This document shows positions 10,739 through 22,264 of a stretch of DNA of 64,000 nt, in pieces. The position numbers were made by a program, and so were the translations under genes. The stretch is from Euptelea pleiosperma (taxonomy: Eukaryota; Streptophyta; Magnoliopsida; Ranunculales; Eupteleaceae), in contig CM068553.1 in assembly GCA_035048495.1 (NCBI GenBank), positions 21,763,190-21,827,189 of the forward strand, written 5' to 3'. Every line of letters starts with the position of its first letter. The stretch's first letter is position 1. The notes under the pieces were generated by a model. It searched no databases, was not told the origin of the DNA, and saw nothing but the letters and a program-made list of their open reading frames with translations.

Positions 10739-11808
10739 ATCATCTCCTACTCCTGATCGGTCTAAATTTGCTTCCGCCTCTCAGCCCCAGCAGTTTCAGA
10801 GGAGTAGGCCCCCTCAGTCCTCTGGTCCTCCAGCTGGGTGACCCTCCACTTCCAAGGAGAGCGACCCTCCACTTCCAAGGAGAGGCCCAATTGTGAATTT
10901 TGTGGTCGTCTTGGGCATGTGAGAGAGACATGCTAGAAGTTACATGGTCGCCCTTAGTCTTCTGCTCCTAGCTCCAGCCAGCCGGGATTTTCTGGTGCCC
11001 ATTTTGCCAGCATGGAGTCTTCTATGCCTACTTAGGGCCAACCACTGCCGAGTTCTTCTGCCATGGCTTCTCCTAACCCTTTGACGGCCTCTAAGCTTGC
11101 AGGCCTCTGACATTTACTATCACAGCAGGATGGTCCCTCTGCCACATCGACTACCTCGTTCACACAGTCAGGTATCATTAGACCAGCCCATCATGTGTCC
11201 ACTCCTTCATCCAGTCCCACCTAGATCATTGATTCATGTGCTTCCGAGCACATGACGGGTATGTCATCCTTATTCTCCACTTATTCCATTTGTTCTGGTC
11301 GTGATAAGGTTAAGACTGCTGATGGGACCTTATCTTTTGTTTCTGGAAAAGGGGATGTCCTTCCCTCTCCTAAACTTCCTTTATCATCTGTCTTGTATGT
11401 CCCAACTTTTACATCTAACCTGTTATCTGTAAGTGCCTTTACTAGACACTTGAACTGCAATGTGACTTTATTTCCCTCGTATTGTGTCTTTCATGACCTA
11501 GAAACAGGGAGGACAATTGGCACTAGACGTGAGGCTGACAGCCTCTACCTTCTGGATGGACGATCTTCTGAGCCCACAGCACTAGTTTCATATTAATAGT
11601 AGTAGTAGTTTAGCATCAATTAATGCTGGCATGCTCGTCTAGGACATCTCTTTTCAGTACTTGAAACTTTTATTTCCTATTTTATTTGTTTCCATTTATT
11701 TTTTGCTTACATTGTAAGACTTGTGAGCACTCAAAACATTGTCGATCTACTTATCCCTCCAGAGGTAATAGAAATTTCATTTCTTTTGATTTTGTGTATT
11801 CTTATGTG
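10739..11808 (+). pseudogene. Copia A gag C-terminus, protease and integrase N-terminus
   Basis: Resumes A after copia I. A 23-base stretch is tandemly duplicated at about 10838-10883. A zinc knuckle CEFCGRLGHVRETC follows, with an in-frame stop after it. The protease motif is IIDSCASEHMTG: the active-site DSG has become DSC and the preceding Trp codon is a stop. The integrase zinc domain (LGHLF... CKTCEHSKHC) follows with frameshifts, until the hAT MITE interrupts it. Confidence 0.85.
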
Positions 11809-12348
11809 CAAGGAAATAAATTTCCCGAAATTAACGAAATATTTCGCGAAATATTTCCATTTTCTAGGTTACCGACAGGAAAGAATACATACACGAAATG
11901 TTTCCATACATGTCAAAATATTTCGTGTTAACAGTAAATTTCGGTCAATTGACAGTGTAAATATGTATTATTTTGGTCGAAATGTTTCGACATCAATAGA
12001 AACATTTCGATCGAAGGTAGGAAATGTCCCATTTGAGCACCACAAATCCCATATTTGATCATTTAACCCCTTTCCATATATATATATAGAAGACCAATCC
12101 ATTATAGACCGCTATGGTTATTCATTTCCACACTACATATGGTTGTATATTATGGTTTGATAGTTTATGAGTGTTTTTAGGCTTGTTTTTATCATTTCCC
12201 ATACTTTCCACAAACATTTCTATAATATTTCCATCATTTCCGCATTATTTCCATCATTTCCACGAAAATGTATTATTTCCACACTGGTCGAAATATTTCC
12301 ATTTCCGGGCTGGTCGAAATAAACCTCGAAACCGAATTTATTTCCTTG
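11809..12348 (+). mobile_element. hAT-type MITE 1, in copia A integrase
   Basis: The ends are perfect inverted repeats CAAGGAAATAAATT and AATTTATTTCCTTG, flanked by an exact 8-base duplication CTTATGTG (11801-11808 and 12349-12356). The CAAGG start and 8-base duplication are typical of hAT transposons. The 540-base interior has no transposase but many GAAATATTTCC, CGAAA and TTTCG motifs near both ends. Removing it rejoins the integrase sequence at ILMCG. It must be mobilised in trans, if at all. Confidence 0.88.
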
Positions 12349-12356
12349 CTTATGTG

Positions 12357-13582
12357 TGGGGTCCTGCCCCCGTTACTTCTATCTTTGGCTTTCGTTATTT
12401 TGATACTTTTGTTGATGATCATACTAGGTGTACATGAGTATATGTTATGAAAACCAAAGATGAGGTTCATTCCATCTTCAAAGGTTGTATGGTACCTCCA
12501 TCAGAGTCTTTCGTTCTGACCAGGGTGGAGAGTATACGTTTGGAGGCCCTCAACAATATTTTTTGAACCATGGGATTTGTCACCAAAATTCCTGCAGCTA
12601 CACCCCTTAGCAGAATGGTGCAACTAAAAAGATGTGCCATCTGACTGAGGTAGCCCGTTCTCTTTTGATCGGCTCCAATGTCCCCAAATCTTATTGGTTT
12701 GATGTTGTTTTGACTACAGCCAACCTGACTAATAGAATGCAATCTCGTATGCTCAACTTCCAATCCCCTTTTCAAGTCCTTGCTCCCAACTCTTCCTTCT
12801 TTGTTGTTCCTCATCGCATCTTTGAGTGTGTATGCTTTACATATTGGGTCCCCATCGTACCAAACCGGATCCCAAGGCACTTAAATGTGTCTTTCTTGGT
12901 TACTCTTCTACCCATAAAGGGTATAAGTGCTACCATCCTTCATCTGGAAAGACGTTTGTGTCTATGGATGTCACCTTCCATGAGCAACTGTCTTTTTTCT
13001 CCCCCACATATCTTCAGGAGGAGAGCAATAGTGAAGAGAGGTGGAATGTTCCTCTTCCTGCTATATCCCTATCTCCTCCTCTAGTGTTTGAGAGGTCTCA
13101 GCCTACTCAACCTACTAGTGTGACTGATAGTGCTCCTGGAACTCAAAAGGAACTCAAAGTCTATAGTAAAAGGGAGAAAGCCACAGTTGATCCAGTACCA
13201 GTTGTACCATCCTTGGATCCAGGTAATACTTCTTCCCTCTATATACCTATTATCCCTTCTTCCACTGACATGTGTGCTTCTGATTCTGATCTTCCCATTG
13301 CTTTGAAAAAGGCACCTGGACTTGTACCCAGCATCCCTTGAGCAACTTTGTTTCTTATGATGCCTTGTCTCCCTCGTACAAAGCTTTTGTCAGTTTCCAC
13401 TATTCTTATTCCCTCTTCTGTGGCAAAAATGAGTGCCTTAGACAAAAATAGAACATGGGAGTTGGTTCACTTGCCAAGAGGCAGGAAGCCTGGTGGTTGC
13501 AGATGGATATTCACAGTGAAGTACAGGGCAGACGGGTCAGTTGAGAAGTACAAAGCGAGATTGGTAACCAAGGGGTATACTC
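12357..13582 (+). pseudogene. Copia A integrase to early RT
   Basis: Continues A with integrase core pieces (SIFGFRYF, a damaged SDQGGEY region, HLTEVARSLLIGSNVP, KCVFLGYSSTHKGYKCYHP), the variable linker and the start of RT (NRTWELVHLPRGRKPGGC, YKARLVTKGYT). Frameshifts and internal deletions relative to I and C break it. It stops at 13582, where the solo LTR S is inserted, and continues at 17449. Confidence 0.85.
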
Positions 13583-14214
13583 TGTAAAGTCATATTTTAT
13601 TGTATTGTCAATTCCATGACAAGTGTATGTCATCTTGTATTTGTCATTGTCTATTCCAAGTCATGTAATATCTGAGAGAGACAAAGCATGAAGAACATAA
13701 CTGTATTGGATCAAGTTGTATTGGTAAATCATCTGATCTAGCACTTCAAGGGAGATCAAACAAAGTACTTCAAACTCCATCATGGTCAAAATGAAGGCAT
13801 TTGCTAAAGATTGGAGAGATCAAAGAAAAGACTGAAGAATAGAAATGCTCAAGGATTGTCGGAAGAGACATTGAAGATGATATGTTAGCCTCAAGCTTTG
13901 CACATCAGATATTGATTCATCTTCAACACATTTTAGAAGTGTTCAAAGACAGCCCAAGATGATCCAAACTCAACAGGTATATCAGGTTTGTGTTTGTAGG
14001 TTAATCTTCACTAAATTAGACTTTATTGGTTTAACTCCTTATTGACCTTAGGCTAGTTCTTTGTTTTGGACAATGAAATATTTATCAACATACTTCATAT
14101 AATATATCATTGGTATTATTTATACCCCTTGTGGCCTATTTCGTGAACAACTTTTGCAAGCTTATACTTAGCTTATATTGAGCAACCCCTAAGCCTAGAT
14201 AAGTTGTTTGGTTG

Positions 14215-16730
14215 AGACCGAAAAAAAAAAAAAAATGATAAGTGGAAGCTTTATTAAGAAAGGAACAGCAAGTACAAGAACCTCAACGAAAGTAGGTCGA
14301 GCTAACCAACTAGGCCGGGGGGACCTAAAAGAAGCAAAGCCCTGCAGGGCACCAAGGGCATCAATCCCTAGAACATATAAGGTCCATTCTAAAAACAAAG
14401 TCCTCAAAAAATAGATCCCTACATTCGGAGAAAGCTTTGGACCACACAAATAACAAACCCTTGATGCTAAGGATGATCAAGGCCATGTCTTCGCTTCTAT
14501 CCTCGAAAGCTCTGAAGTTTCTTTCCTTCCACAGGCCCCAGGCGATGGCAAAAGGCAACATTCTGCATAGAATATTTCCTCTAGAGGAAAAAGCTTTGGA
14601 ATTCCAACAGAGGATAAGATCCATCAAAGTACCCGGCATCGCCCAACTCATCCCAAACTCGCAGAGGAAATAGGACCACACAGCCTTGGCCACGTCACAA
14701 TGAAGCAGCAAGTGCTCGACTGTTTCTCCACAATGACGGCACATCCAACAGTAGTCCAAAATAATGAAACCTCTAGATCGAAGATGGTTCACTGTCAGGA
14801 TCTTGTCCAAAGAGGCTTCCCAAATGAAAAAAGGCACTTTGGAAGGAACAATGGGGCTCCAAACCTTAGAAGCAAGATAAGTAGGCCCTCCTGAAGGATG
14901 TAAAACCTCGTAGAGGGATGAAACGGAGAAAGACCCGCCTTTGTTCCAAATCCACTCTCGTTGGTCCTGGCACAAGGGGCGGAGATGAACATCTTGGAGA
15001 CGGAGGATCAGTCTAGAGAGAGGCTCTATCTCCCAGTCGTTACGATACCTTCTGAAGCCTAAATCCCATCCAAGTTCCTCTCCTTCCATATGGGCGCACT
15101 CTTGAATAGACCGGTTTTTCTTCTCCGGGATAGAGTAGAGCTCAGGAAAGTCAATACGTAGAGGAGTCTCGCCACACCACAGGTCCTCCCAAAACCTTAT
15201 CCGGTTGCCGGAGCCTACCACGAACCGAACGTGCCTATCGAAATCCTGGGTGGTCTTGGATATTCCCCTCCACACGCTGCATCCATAGCTAGTACGAACC
15301 CTCCTACTAGACCATCCAAAAAGAGAGACTCCGTACTTTCCCGCAATGACCTCCCTCCAAGGGCTAGAGGTTTCCTCTCCAAACCTCCAAGCCCATTTGC
15401 TAAGAAGGGCCTGATTCATCACTTTAAGATTCTTGATGCCCAACCCCCTTTCTTTTTTGCCTTGCAAACTTTGTTCCAGTTAACTATGTGCATCTTCCGT
15501 TTCCTTTCCCTACCGTGCCACAGAAAGTCCCTCATTATCCTTTCTAGGATCTTCGCCACACTGCTGGGGATAGAGAAAAGGGACATATAGTAGATCGGGA
15601 GGCTGGAGAGGGTACTCTTAATAAGCACCAATCTTGCTCCTTTAGAGAGATATCTAGATTTCCACGTGGCTAGCCTTTTGCCAAAACATTCGATAACGGG
15701 CTCCCACAACGCCTTCGATCTGTATACGTTACCGAGGGGGAGGCTGAGGTATGTGGAAGGCAATTCGCCAACACTGCAATCCAGGATGTTAGCCAGGCCA
15801 GAAATGTTCTCCACCTCGCCCACCCCGTAAACCTTGCTTTTGGATAGGTTAACCTTAAGCCCCGAAACAGCCTCAAAGCAACATAGAAGCCCACGGAGGA
15901 ATCTCAACTGAGGGATAGAAGCGTCCAAGAATACTAGTGTATCGTCTGCAAATTGGAGGTGGGATATGGTTCGGGTGCCGGGGGTCGCTGCAAAACCTTC
16001 CAACTCGCCTAAGGCGGTGGCCCTAGAGAACAATCTTCCCAAAGCCTCCACCACGACCAAGAACAGATAAGGCGATAAAGGATCTCCTTGGCGTAATCCT
16101 CTGGAACTTTTAAAGTAGCCTGCTGGAGATCCATTGATAAGAACAGAAAAGGAGGCTGAAGAGATACATTTCCAGATCCAAGTTCTCCATTTACTCCCGA
16201 GTCCCAGCCTTCCAAGCATATAGTCCAAAAATTTCCAGTCCACATGGTCATACGCCTTTTCCATGTCGATTTTGCATACAAGTCCCGGGATCCCAAGTTT
16301 AGATCTTGAGTCTATACACTCGTTTGCTATAAGAACTCCGTCGAGGATCTGCCGACCTTGCACGAAAGCACCTTGAGCAGGAGAGATAACCGATGGCAGC
16401 ACGCTTTGAACCTCGTGGCAAGCACCTTCGCAATGATTTTGTACACACTGCCTACCAAACTGATAGGCCTGAAATTGGCGATGTCGACAGCCCCTTGGAA
16501 CTTTGGAATCAGAGCAATGAATGTACTGTTGGAAGGGAAGTCCAGAAACCCCTCCTCTTGGAATTCCTTAACAGCTTTCATGAGATCCTCTCCAATTATC
16601 TCCCAGCAGTGTTTGTAAAAAGCAATAGTGAAGCCATCGGGACCGGGGGCCTTATCACCGGCCAACTCAGAAATCGCTTGAGACCTAATCTCCCCATAGC
16701 TTCAAATGTTTTGAAAAACCATCTTGGAGA
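14215..16730 (-). mobile_element. LINE3, 5'-truncated L1-type element
   Basis: A non-LTR retrotransposon inserted in solo LTR S and flanked by the 8-base duplication TTTGGTTG (14207-14214 and 16731-16738). It holds RT and zf-RVT regions but no endonuclease, so it is 5' truncated, as incomplete target-primed reverse transcription usually leaves these elements. On the element strand the 3' end has AATAAA and then a run of T rather than A. Confidence 0.85.
14402..16723 (-). pseudogene. LINE3 ORF2: reverse transcriptase and zf-RVT region
   Basis: Minus-strand reading begins in the RT fingers ([32 protein letters not shown]), then frameshifts near 16400 into RT palm with KIDMEKAYDHVDW, RGLRQGDPLSPYLF and catalytic FADD (residues 151-154 of the ORF starting at 16402). 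The thumb continues to about 15420. A further frameshift leads to the C-terminal part with WKSR and FWEDLWCGETPL and a zf-RVT domain (CWMCRHCGETVEHLLLHCDV). It lacks the N-terminal endonuclease and is broken in at least two places. Confidence 0.9.
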
Positions 16731-17360
16731 TTTGGTTGGTGCATTTGGAGCGACTTCTACATCTTTGACGAAACTTACACGTGTCAAGGGAGTCATTCAG
16801 TTCTTAGAGTAGCACCACAATTTGGAATAGCGTTCATCAAAGCTTCATCGCCTTTATATTTTTCATATAAAGAGGTAAGATTTGTTTGATTTGGTTTAGC
16901 CTATTAAGAGGCATTAATTGTGATTAAAATTCTATAAACCCCAAATCATTTCGAGTCGTAGTGAGTCGTTACTCACTTTGGACTCGTTGCGAGAAATCCC
17001 TTGAGAGTTGCGTTGTTACTTGACTCTGCTTGACCTAGAGCGTAACTAGGCGTTGAGAAAAGCGATTCTCTCGGTGTTAGGTTAGTTGGATTTCTAACAT
17101 TTATTATTCAATTGTAATAGTGTAATACTTGATTGAATAGTGGATTCTTGCTCCTTGAGAGAGTTGACAGTGGATGTAGGTGTGTGAACACTGAACCACT
17201 ATAAATCTCCTGTGTTGTGGTTTGCATCTTTTGTCTTTATTTCTTTTATCTTATCTTGTGGTTGCTTCACGTTATATTATTTGTGGATGTGAATGTGTGT
17301 GAATGCAACGAACTGGGAATTGAACTAGACTACAATCCGCCATTAATTTTAAGAACCCGA

Positions 17361-17407
17361 CCCCCCACCCACCCACCCACCCACCCACCACCACCACCAC
17401 CACCACC
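17361..17407 (+). repeat. (CCCA)n then (CCA)n microsatellite
   Basis: Consecutive CCCA units followed by CCA units just inside the 3' end of solo LTR S. The related LTR of E has only CACCTCCTCTAGGAC at the matching place, so the repeat expanded in this copy. Confidence 0.95.
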
Positions 17408-17448
17408 CTCTAGGACAGTCATAGTAGTTGTAAGGGAATTTCACACTC

Positions 17449-18733
17449 AGACCTATAGGATTGACTCTATAGAAACCTTTGCACCTGTGGCAAAGATGAA
17501 CTCCATCAGGGTGTTATTGTCCTTGGCAACAAACCAAGCATGGCCTTTGCATCAGTTGGATGTAAAGAATGCATTTCTTCACAATGACCTGCATGACGAA
17601 GTATACATGGTGCCCCCTCTTGGATTCATTCCACCAGGGGACAATAGCAAGGTGTGTCAACTGAGAAAAGCTCTCTATGGGCTTAAGTAATCTCCGAGAG
17701 CATGGTTCGAGAGGTTCACCCTAGTAGTAAAGAAGCTGGGTTACACTCAAAGTCAATCCGATCACACCCTATTTATGAAGCACCAAGGGAAGAGCAACAC
17801 TGCCCTCATCGTCTATGTTGATGACATCATTCTTAAAGGGAATGCAGAAGAGGTGGCTAAGCTGAAAAGTCATCTAGTTGGGGAGTTTGAAACCAAGGAT
17901 CTAGGACCTCTCAAGTACTTTCTGGGTATAGAAGTTGCAAGATCCAACCAAGGAATCTTCATCTCTCAGAGAAAATATGTCTTAGACCTACTAAGGGATT
18001 CGGGCAAGTTGGGAGCCAAACTAGTGGAAAACTCCTATAGAGAAGAATCACAAGTTAGCAGATCCCAGTGGTGAGCTACTACAAGATGTAGGGAGCTTCC
18101 AAAGGTTAGCTGGGAGATTGATCTATCTCTCACTGCTAGACCAGACATTGCATATGCAGTGAGTGTCATCAATCAGTACGTGCACTCACACAAAAACATT
18201 CACTTGGTAGAAGACAAGATCCTGAGGTACCTAAGGTTTAGGCCTTCTTTTCGAAAAGAATGGCCGTATGAGAGTGGAGTTATATACTAATGCAAACTGA
18301 GCAGGTGCCAAGGATGACAAGAGATCTACCTCAGGTCCTCAGGGTATTGCCAAAGTTTAAAATTTCATTTCGGAGGAATGTCTCAATCAGGTGAAAAATC
18401 GAAACAAACTCCGAAACGAAACGAAACATTCACGAAACATTGAAAATGTTGGCAGCCGAGCTTGATTTTCCAGTCTTAGGGTCCGTGAGCTTGTATTGCG
18501 ATAACAAGGCTACTATCAGTATTGCTCATAACCCCGTACAGCATGATCGAGCCAAGCACATTAAAGTGGATCGTCACTTCATAAGGGGGAAGATTATTTC
18601 TGCAGAAGTTTGCACTCCATTTGTGAAGACTGATAAGCAAGTAGTGGATGTCTTCACCAAAGGAGTTCCCAGTTGGCAGCTTCACGGATGTTTATGCAAG
18701 TTGGGCATGCGAGATATCTATGCACCAACTTGA
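17449..18733 (+). pseudogene. Copia A reverse transcriptase and RNase H
   Basis: RT resumes with QTYRIDSIETFAPVAKMNSI and [19 protein letters not shown]. It has a stop in ALYGLK*SPRAW, then the catalytic YVDDIILKG and FETKDLGPLKYFLGIEVARS. A frameshift near 18035 follows. The RNase H start is degraded and partly deleted around a hAT remnant (18351-18445). The C-terminal RNase H (LYCDNKATISIAHNPVQHD, FTKGVPSWQLHGC) is preserved and ends DIYAPT*. Confidence 0.88.
18351..18445 (+). mobile_element. Truncated hAT-type MITE in RNase H of A
   Basis: The left end CAAAGTTTAAAATTTCATTT and the following sequence (GGAGGAATGTCTC, GAAACAAACTCCGAAACG) match the reverse complement of the right end of MITE 2 at 35396-35742. 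The other terminus and part of the copia coding sequence are missing, so insertion was followed by deletion. Confidence 0.75.
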
Positions 18734-18782
18734 GGGGGAGTGTTATCAGATGCGTATTTTATACGTATTGGGTCATTATGTA

Positions 18783-20375
18783 TAGCGAGAATTACCATAA
18801 AAGCCGTAGTTACGAGCATGTTGGTCGTATCTGACCGTAAAAAAAACTTTCACCCGATTTAGTTGTGCTTTATGGATTGATGGACCAATAAGTCTTCTTT
18901 GGTTACTTTTACTATTAAATATATTTTAAATCAGAATGAAAAGACGACAATGCCCTTATCCTTATCCTTGACTGACACTGATATACAATTCCTTGTTTAC
19001 GACGCTGGAAGAATTAATTCCTTTGAAAAACTTTTGACATCCGTTTCACCATTGTTACTGGTTCAACCAGTTTGAGCTCAATACTCAAACTTGAAATAAA
19101 ATACCGACTTAACAAAATGGTTAGAGAAATAGATAAGGTATTGAGAGTGAAACGGAGTTTTAAACATGTCTTACAAAATAGAAACAGTCAGGGAGATGAA
19201 GCTTTGCTTGTAGATTTTAAGGTTTAGTATTCAAACTGAAAACAAAATCGTGAAAATGGTACTGGTTCGATCAAGTTGAACGATTCATTTGACAAAATTT
19301 TATCTGATTTACTATTGTTATAGGGGTACCTATTCGTTGTGCATTTTCCCATCGTCTCTTAATTATCATCTAATTTTGTTAGTGATTCAACTAAGTTGTG
19401 CTCAATACTCAAATTGAAAACGAATACAGGTTTCATGAAAATGGTACTGGTTCAACTGGTTTAGAAAAAAATATTTGTTTGGTTTCCAACATTGTTACAT
19501 GGGTTCTTCTTCGTAGAGATGCATTTTCTCATCATCTTTTCATTATAGTCTAACTGTGTTAGTGTTTCAACTAAGTTGAGCTCAATACTCAAACTGTAAA
19601 CAGATACATACATCATGAAAATGGTACTGGTTCAACCAGTTTTGTGAAAATGGTACTTATTCAACCGATTTTGGGAAAATGGTCCTAGTTCAACCAGTTT
19701 TGTGAATATCATTACTAAAACTTGACGGACGATTCTTGCTTGACGAAAATGAAAATGATAACCATCTTCTTCAGCTTCTTCCTTGAAGATTCTTGCTTAA
19801 CGAAAATTAAAGTAGTAAACATCTTCTTCAGCTTCTTTCTTGTTCTATCTTCACCTTCTTCTTTCTTAACTAACCCTTGAAACCAGCGTCGCCTTCTTTA
19901 TTCACCTTCAATGGCACATAGACAAGTTGCAAAGAACTGTAGAGGATAACTGGGATGCTATAAAATAGATGACTAGATGAAAATCTTTAAACTTGCACTA
20001 CCTTCATCTTTCTTCACCTTGAATGGAGTATAAATGAGTTGCAAAGAGTTATAAAGGAAGAAAATGGAGGGAAAGAGCTGTGAAGCAAGAAAATAGAGAA
20101 AAAAAGGCTGTGGAAGAAGAAAATGGAGGGAAAAAAGCTCAAGAGCAAGCAAATGGAGGGAGGAGCTGGACAAAACTGACGTACGGTATTGTGTCGTCAG
20201 TCAAACCTCAAATCAAATGATACTATCAATTCAAACTGATATTAGCTGGAGGGTAGTATGGGCATTTCAAAAGAAAGGCCTTAATGGGTAAACAATTATA
20301 CCAAAGTGTCCATAGTTTTGTAGAGGGGACTAAATGGTCGGTATTTTTGTAAATATGGACTTAAAAGTAATTTTC
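18783..20375 (+). mobile_element. Non-autonomous MULE-like element in the LTR
   Basis: The 1.59 kb insert is flanked by CATTATGTA (18774-18782) and CCTTATGTA (20376-20384), an 8-of-9 match to the 9-base duplication typical of Mutator-like elements. The ends are loosely inverted: left GAGAATTACCATAAAAGCC, right GGACTTAAAAGTAATTTTCC. No transposase ORF is present. The interior has internal repeats (19060-19715) and AG-rich repeated segments at about 20050-20165. Without it the LTR is continuous. Confidence 0.72.
19060..19715 (+). repeat. Internal tandem repeats of the MULE-like element
   Basis: Units of roughly 180-190 bases recur, each with CTCAATACTCAAA then an A-rich stretch and AAAATGGTACTGGTTCAA. 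The last unit ends in three short repeats of AAAATGGT.CT..TTCAACC. Just downstream, ATCTTCTTCAGCTTCTT also occurs twice (about 19760 and 19820). Confidence 0.75.
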
Positions 20376-20557
20376 CCTTATGTAAATACCCCTGGGTGTG
20401 AGGGGTATACTTGTCTTTTGTTATTCCCCTTTCATATAAATAAGATTTATGGAGTCATTGTGACCTAAGCACAATGACATCCTTTCATCTCCCATCTTTC
20501 TCTCTTTCTCCTATACTTTGAAACATCTAACCTAACCCTAATACTACAATTCAACTA

Positions 20558-22260
20558 ATGGCACCTTATCCTGTGTCTGGGAAAGGGAATATCCTTCCCT
20601 CTCCTAAACTACTTCTTTCATCTGTTTTGCATGTTCCTAGATTTACTTCTAACCTACTTTCTGTTAGTACTTTGACTAAGGCCCTAAACTGCAGTGTCAC
20701 TTTTTCCCCTACTTCTTGTGTCTTTCAAGACCTAGAGACGAAGAGGACGATTGGCACTGGACATGAAGCTAATGGCCTCCACCTTCTGGATGGGCATCTT
20801 CCTGAGCCCACAACACTACAGTCTTTTGCTAGTAGTAGTAGTAGGATAGATGTTGTTTTGAGCTAGCATGCCCGTCTGGGGCATATTTCTTTTAAGTATC
20901 TGAAACTTTTATTTCCTAGTTTGTTTGTTTCTGTTTCTTTTCTGCTTTACACTGTAAGACTTGTGAGCTCTCCAAGCATTGTAGATCGAATTATCCTCCT
21001 GAGGTAATAGAAGTTCTACTTGTTTTGAAATTGTGCATTCTGATGTATGAGGCCCTGCCCCGACTACTTCTCTCTTTGGCTTCCGCTACTTTGTTTCCTT
21101 TGTTGATGATCATACTCGGTGTACATGGGTTTATCTCATGAAAACCAAAGATGGGGTTCATTCCATCTTTCAGGGTTTTCATAAGATGATCAAAACCTAG
21201 TATGGTGCTTATATCAAGGTCCTTTGTACTGACCAGGGTGGGGAATATATGTTTGGGGGTCTTCAACACTACCTCCTTGACCAAGGGATTTGTCATCAAA
21301 ATTCTTGCAGCTATACCTCTCAATAGAAGGGTGTAGCTGAAAGAAAAATGCGACACTTGACTGAGGTAGCTCGATCTCTTTTGATTGGCTCTCATGTCCC
21401 CAAATCCTATTGGTCGGACGATGTGTTGACCACTGCCTTCTTGACTAACAGAATGCCGTCTAGCGTGCTCAATTTCCGATCTCTTATTCAAGTTCTTGCT
21501 CCTGGTTCTCCTCTATTCCCTGTTCCTCCTCGCATCTTTGGGTGTGTATGCTATGTACATATCTTGGGTCCCCATCGCACCAAACTAGATCCCAAAGCGC
21601 TCAAGTGCGTCTTTCTCGGTTACTCCTCTACCCATAAAGGTACAAGCGTTACCATCTTTCCTCTGGGAAGAAGTTTGTGTGCATGGATGTCACCTTCCGT
21701 AAGGAGCTTTCTTTTTTCTCCCCCACCTCTCTTCAGGGGGAGAGTAGTAATGAAGAGAGGTGGAATGTTCATCTTCCTGCTATATCCTTATCTCATCCTC
21801 TAGAGTTTGAGAGGTCTCCGCCCACTCATACTACTGTGATTGATAGTGCTCCTGGAGCTCAGAAGGAGCTCAAAGTCTATAGCAGAAGGGCGAAAGTCAC
21901 AGCTAATCTAGGACCAGTGGTTCCTTCCTCAAATCCAGGTAATCCTCCATCCCTCCCTATACCTGTCAATCTGTCATTCCCTTGTCTACTAATGATTTTG
22001 ATCTTCCTATTGCTGTTAGAAAAGGCACCAGAAGTTGTACTCAGCATCCATTGAGCAACTTTGTTTTATACGATTCTTTGTCACCTTCATACAGAGCCTT
22101 TATCACATCAGTTTCTACCATTCCCACTCCCTCTTCCGTAGCAGAAGGGTTAGCACATCCTAGATGGAAAGCTGCTATGGTAGAGAAGTACAAGGCCGAT
22201 GGGTCCGTAGTACAAGGCCAGACTGGTAGCCAAAGGGTACACTCAGACCTATGGGATTGA
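20558..22260 (+). pseudogene. Copia C protease end, integrase and RT start
   Basis: Begins inside the protease-integrase spacer (GKGNILPSPKLLLSSVLHVP) with no gag or leader. Integrase parts follow: HARLGHISFKYLKLL after an in-frame stop, DDHTRCTW, VLCTDQGGEYMFGG, MRHLTEVARSLLIGSHVP, LKCVFLGYSSTHKG. Frameshifts occur near 21000, 21660 and 21970. RT starts with WKAAMVEKYKADGSV, showing a deletion of the NGTWEL to KYK segment and a local scramble up to 22260. Confidence 0.85.
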
Positions 22261-22264
22261 CTAT

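Larger units (their letters stand above)
13583..17443 (+). repeat. SIRE/Maximus-type solo LTR S, split by LINE3
   Basis: It starts TGTAAAGTCATATT and ends GGGAATTTCA, the same end as the 5' LTR of E (55162). It also shares with E the segment ending GAACCACTATAAATCT. The flanks TACTC (13578-13582) and CACTC (17444-17448) form a 4-of-5 duplication, and copia A RT continues across it. No PBS or coding region of its own is present, so it is a solo LTR of about 1.35 kb without the LINE. A (CCCA)n/(CCA)n run lies near its 3' end. Confidence 0.82.
2315..20557 (+). mobile_element. Ty1/copia retrotransposon A, heavily nested
   Basis: A is read as one element in scattered pieces: LTR 2315-2538, leader 2539-2684 plus 4156-4469, gag 4470-5232, gag to integrase 10739-11808, integrase to RT 12357-13582, RT to RNase H 17449-18733, and 3' LTR 18741-20557. 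The reading frame picks up at each junction where the insertion left off, usually across a short duplication. The insertions are a family-X solo LTR, copia I, a hAT MITE, a SIRE-type solo LTR holding a LINE, a hAT remnant and a MULE. The flanks TAGAT and AATGG do not match, so the outer boundary has probably been rearranged. Confidence 0.75.
18741..20557 (+). repeat. LTR shared by copia A and C, split by a MULE
   Basis: It follows the polypurine tract ACTTGAGGGGGAG and starts TGTTATCAGATGCG. After the MULE it continues with GTAAATACCCCTGGGTGTGA, the TATA-like ATATAAATAAG and the end TTCAACT at 20557. Without the insertion it is about 215 bases. The next bases are copia protease-region sequence, not a PBS, so it serves as 3' LTR of A and adjoins body C directly. 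Confidence 0.82.

Noticed and set aside
17361..17407. CCCA repeat as a telomere-like array
   Set aside because: The unit is CCCA/CCA, not CCCTAAA, and it lies inside an LTR.
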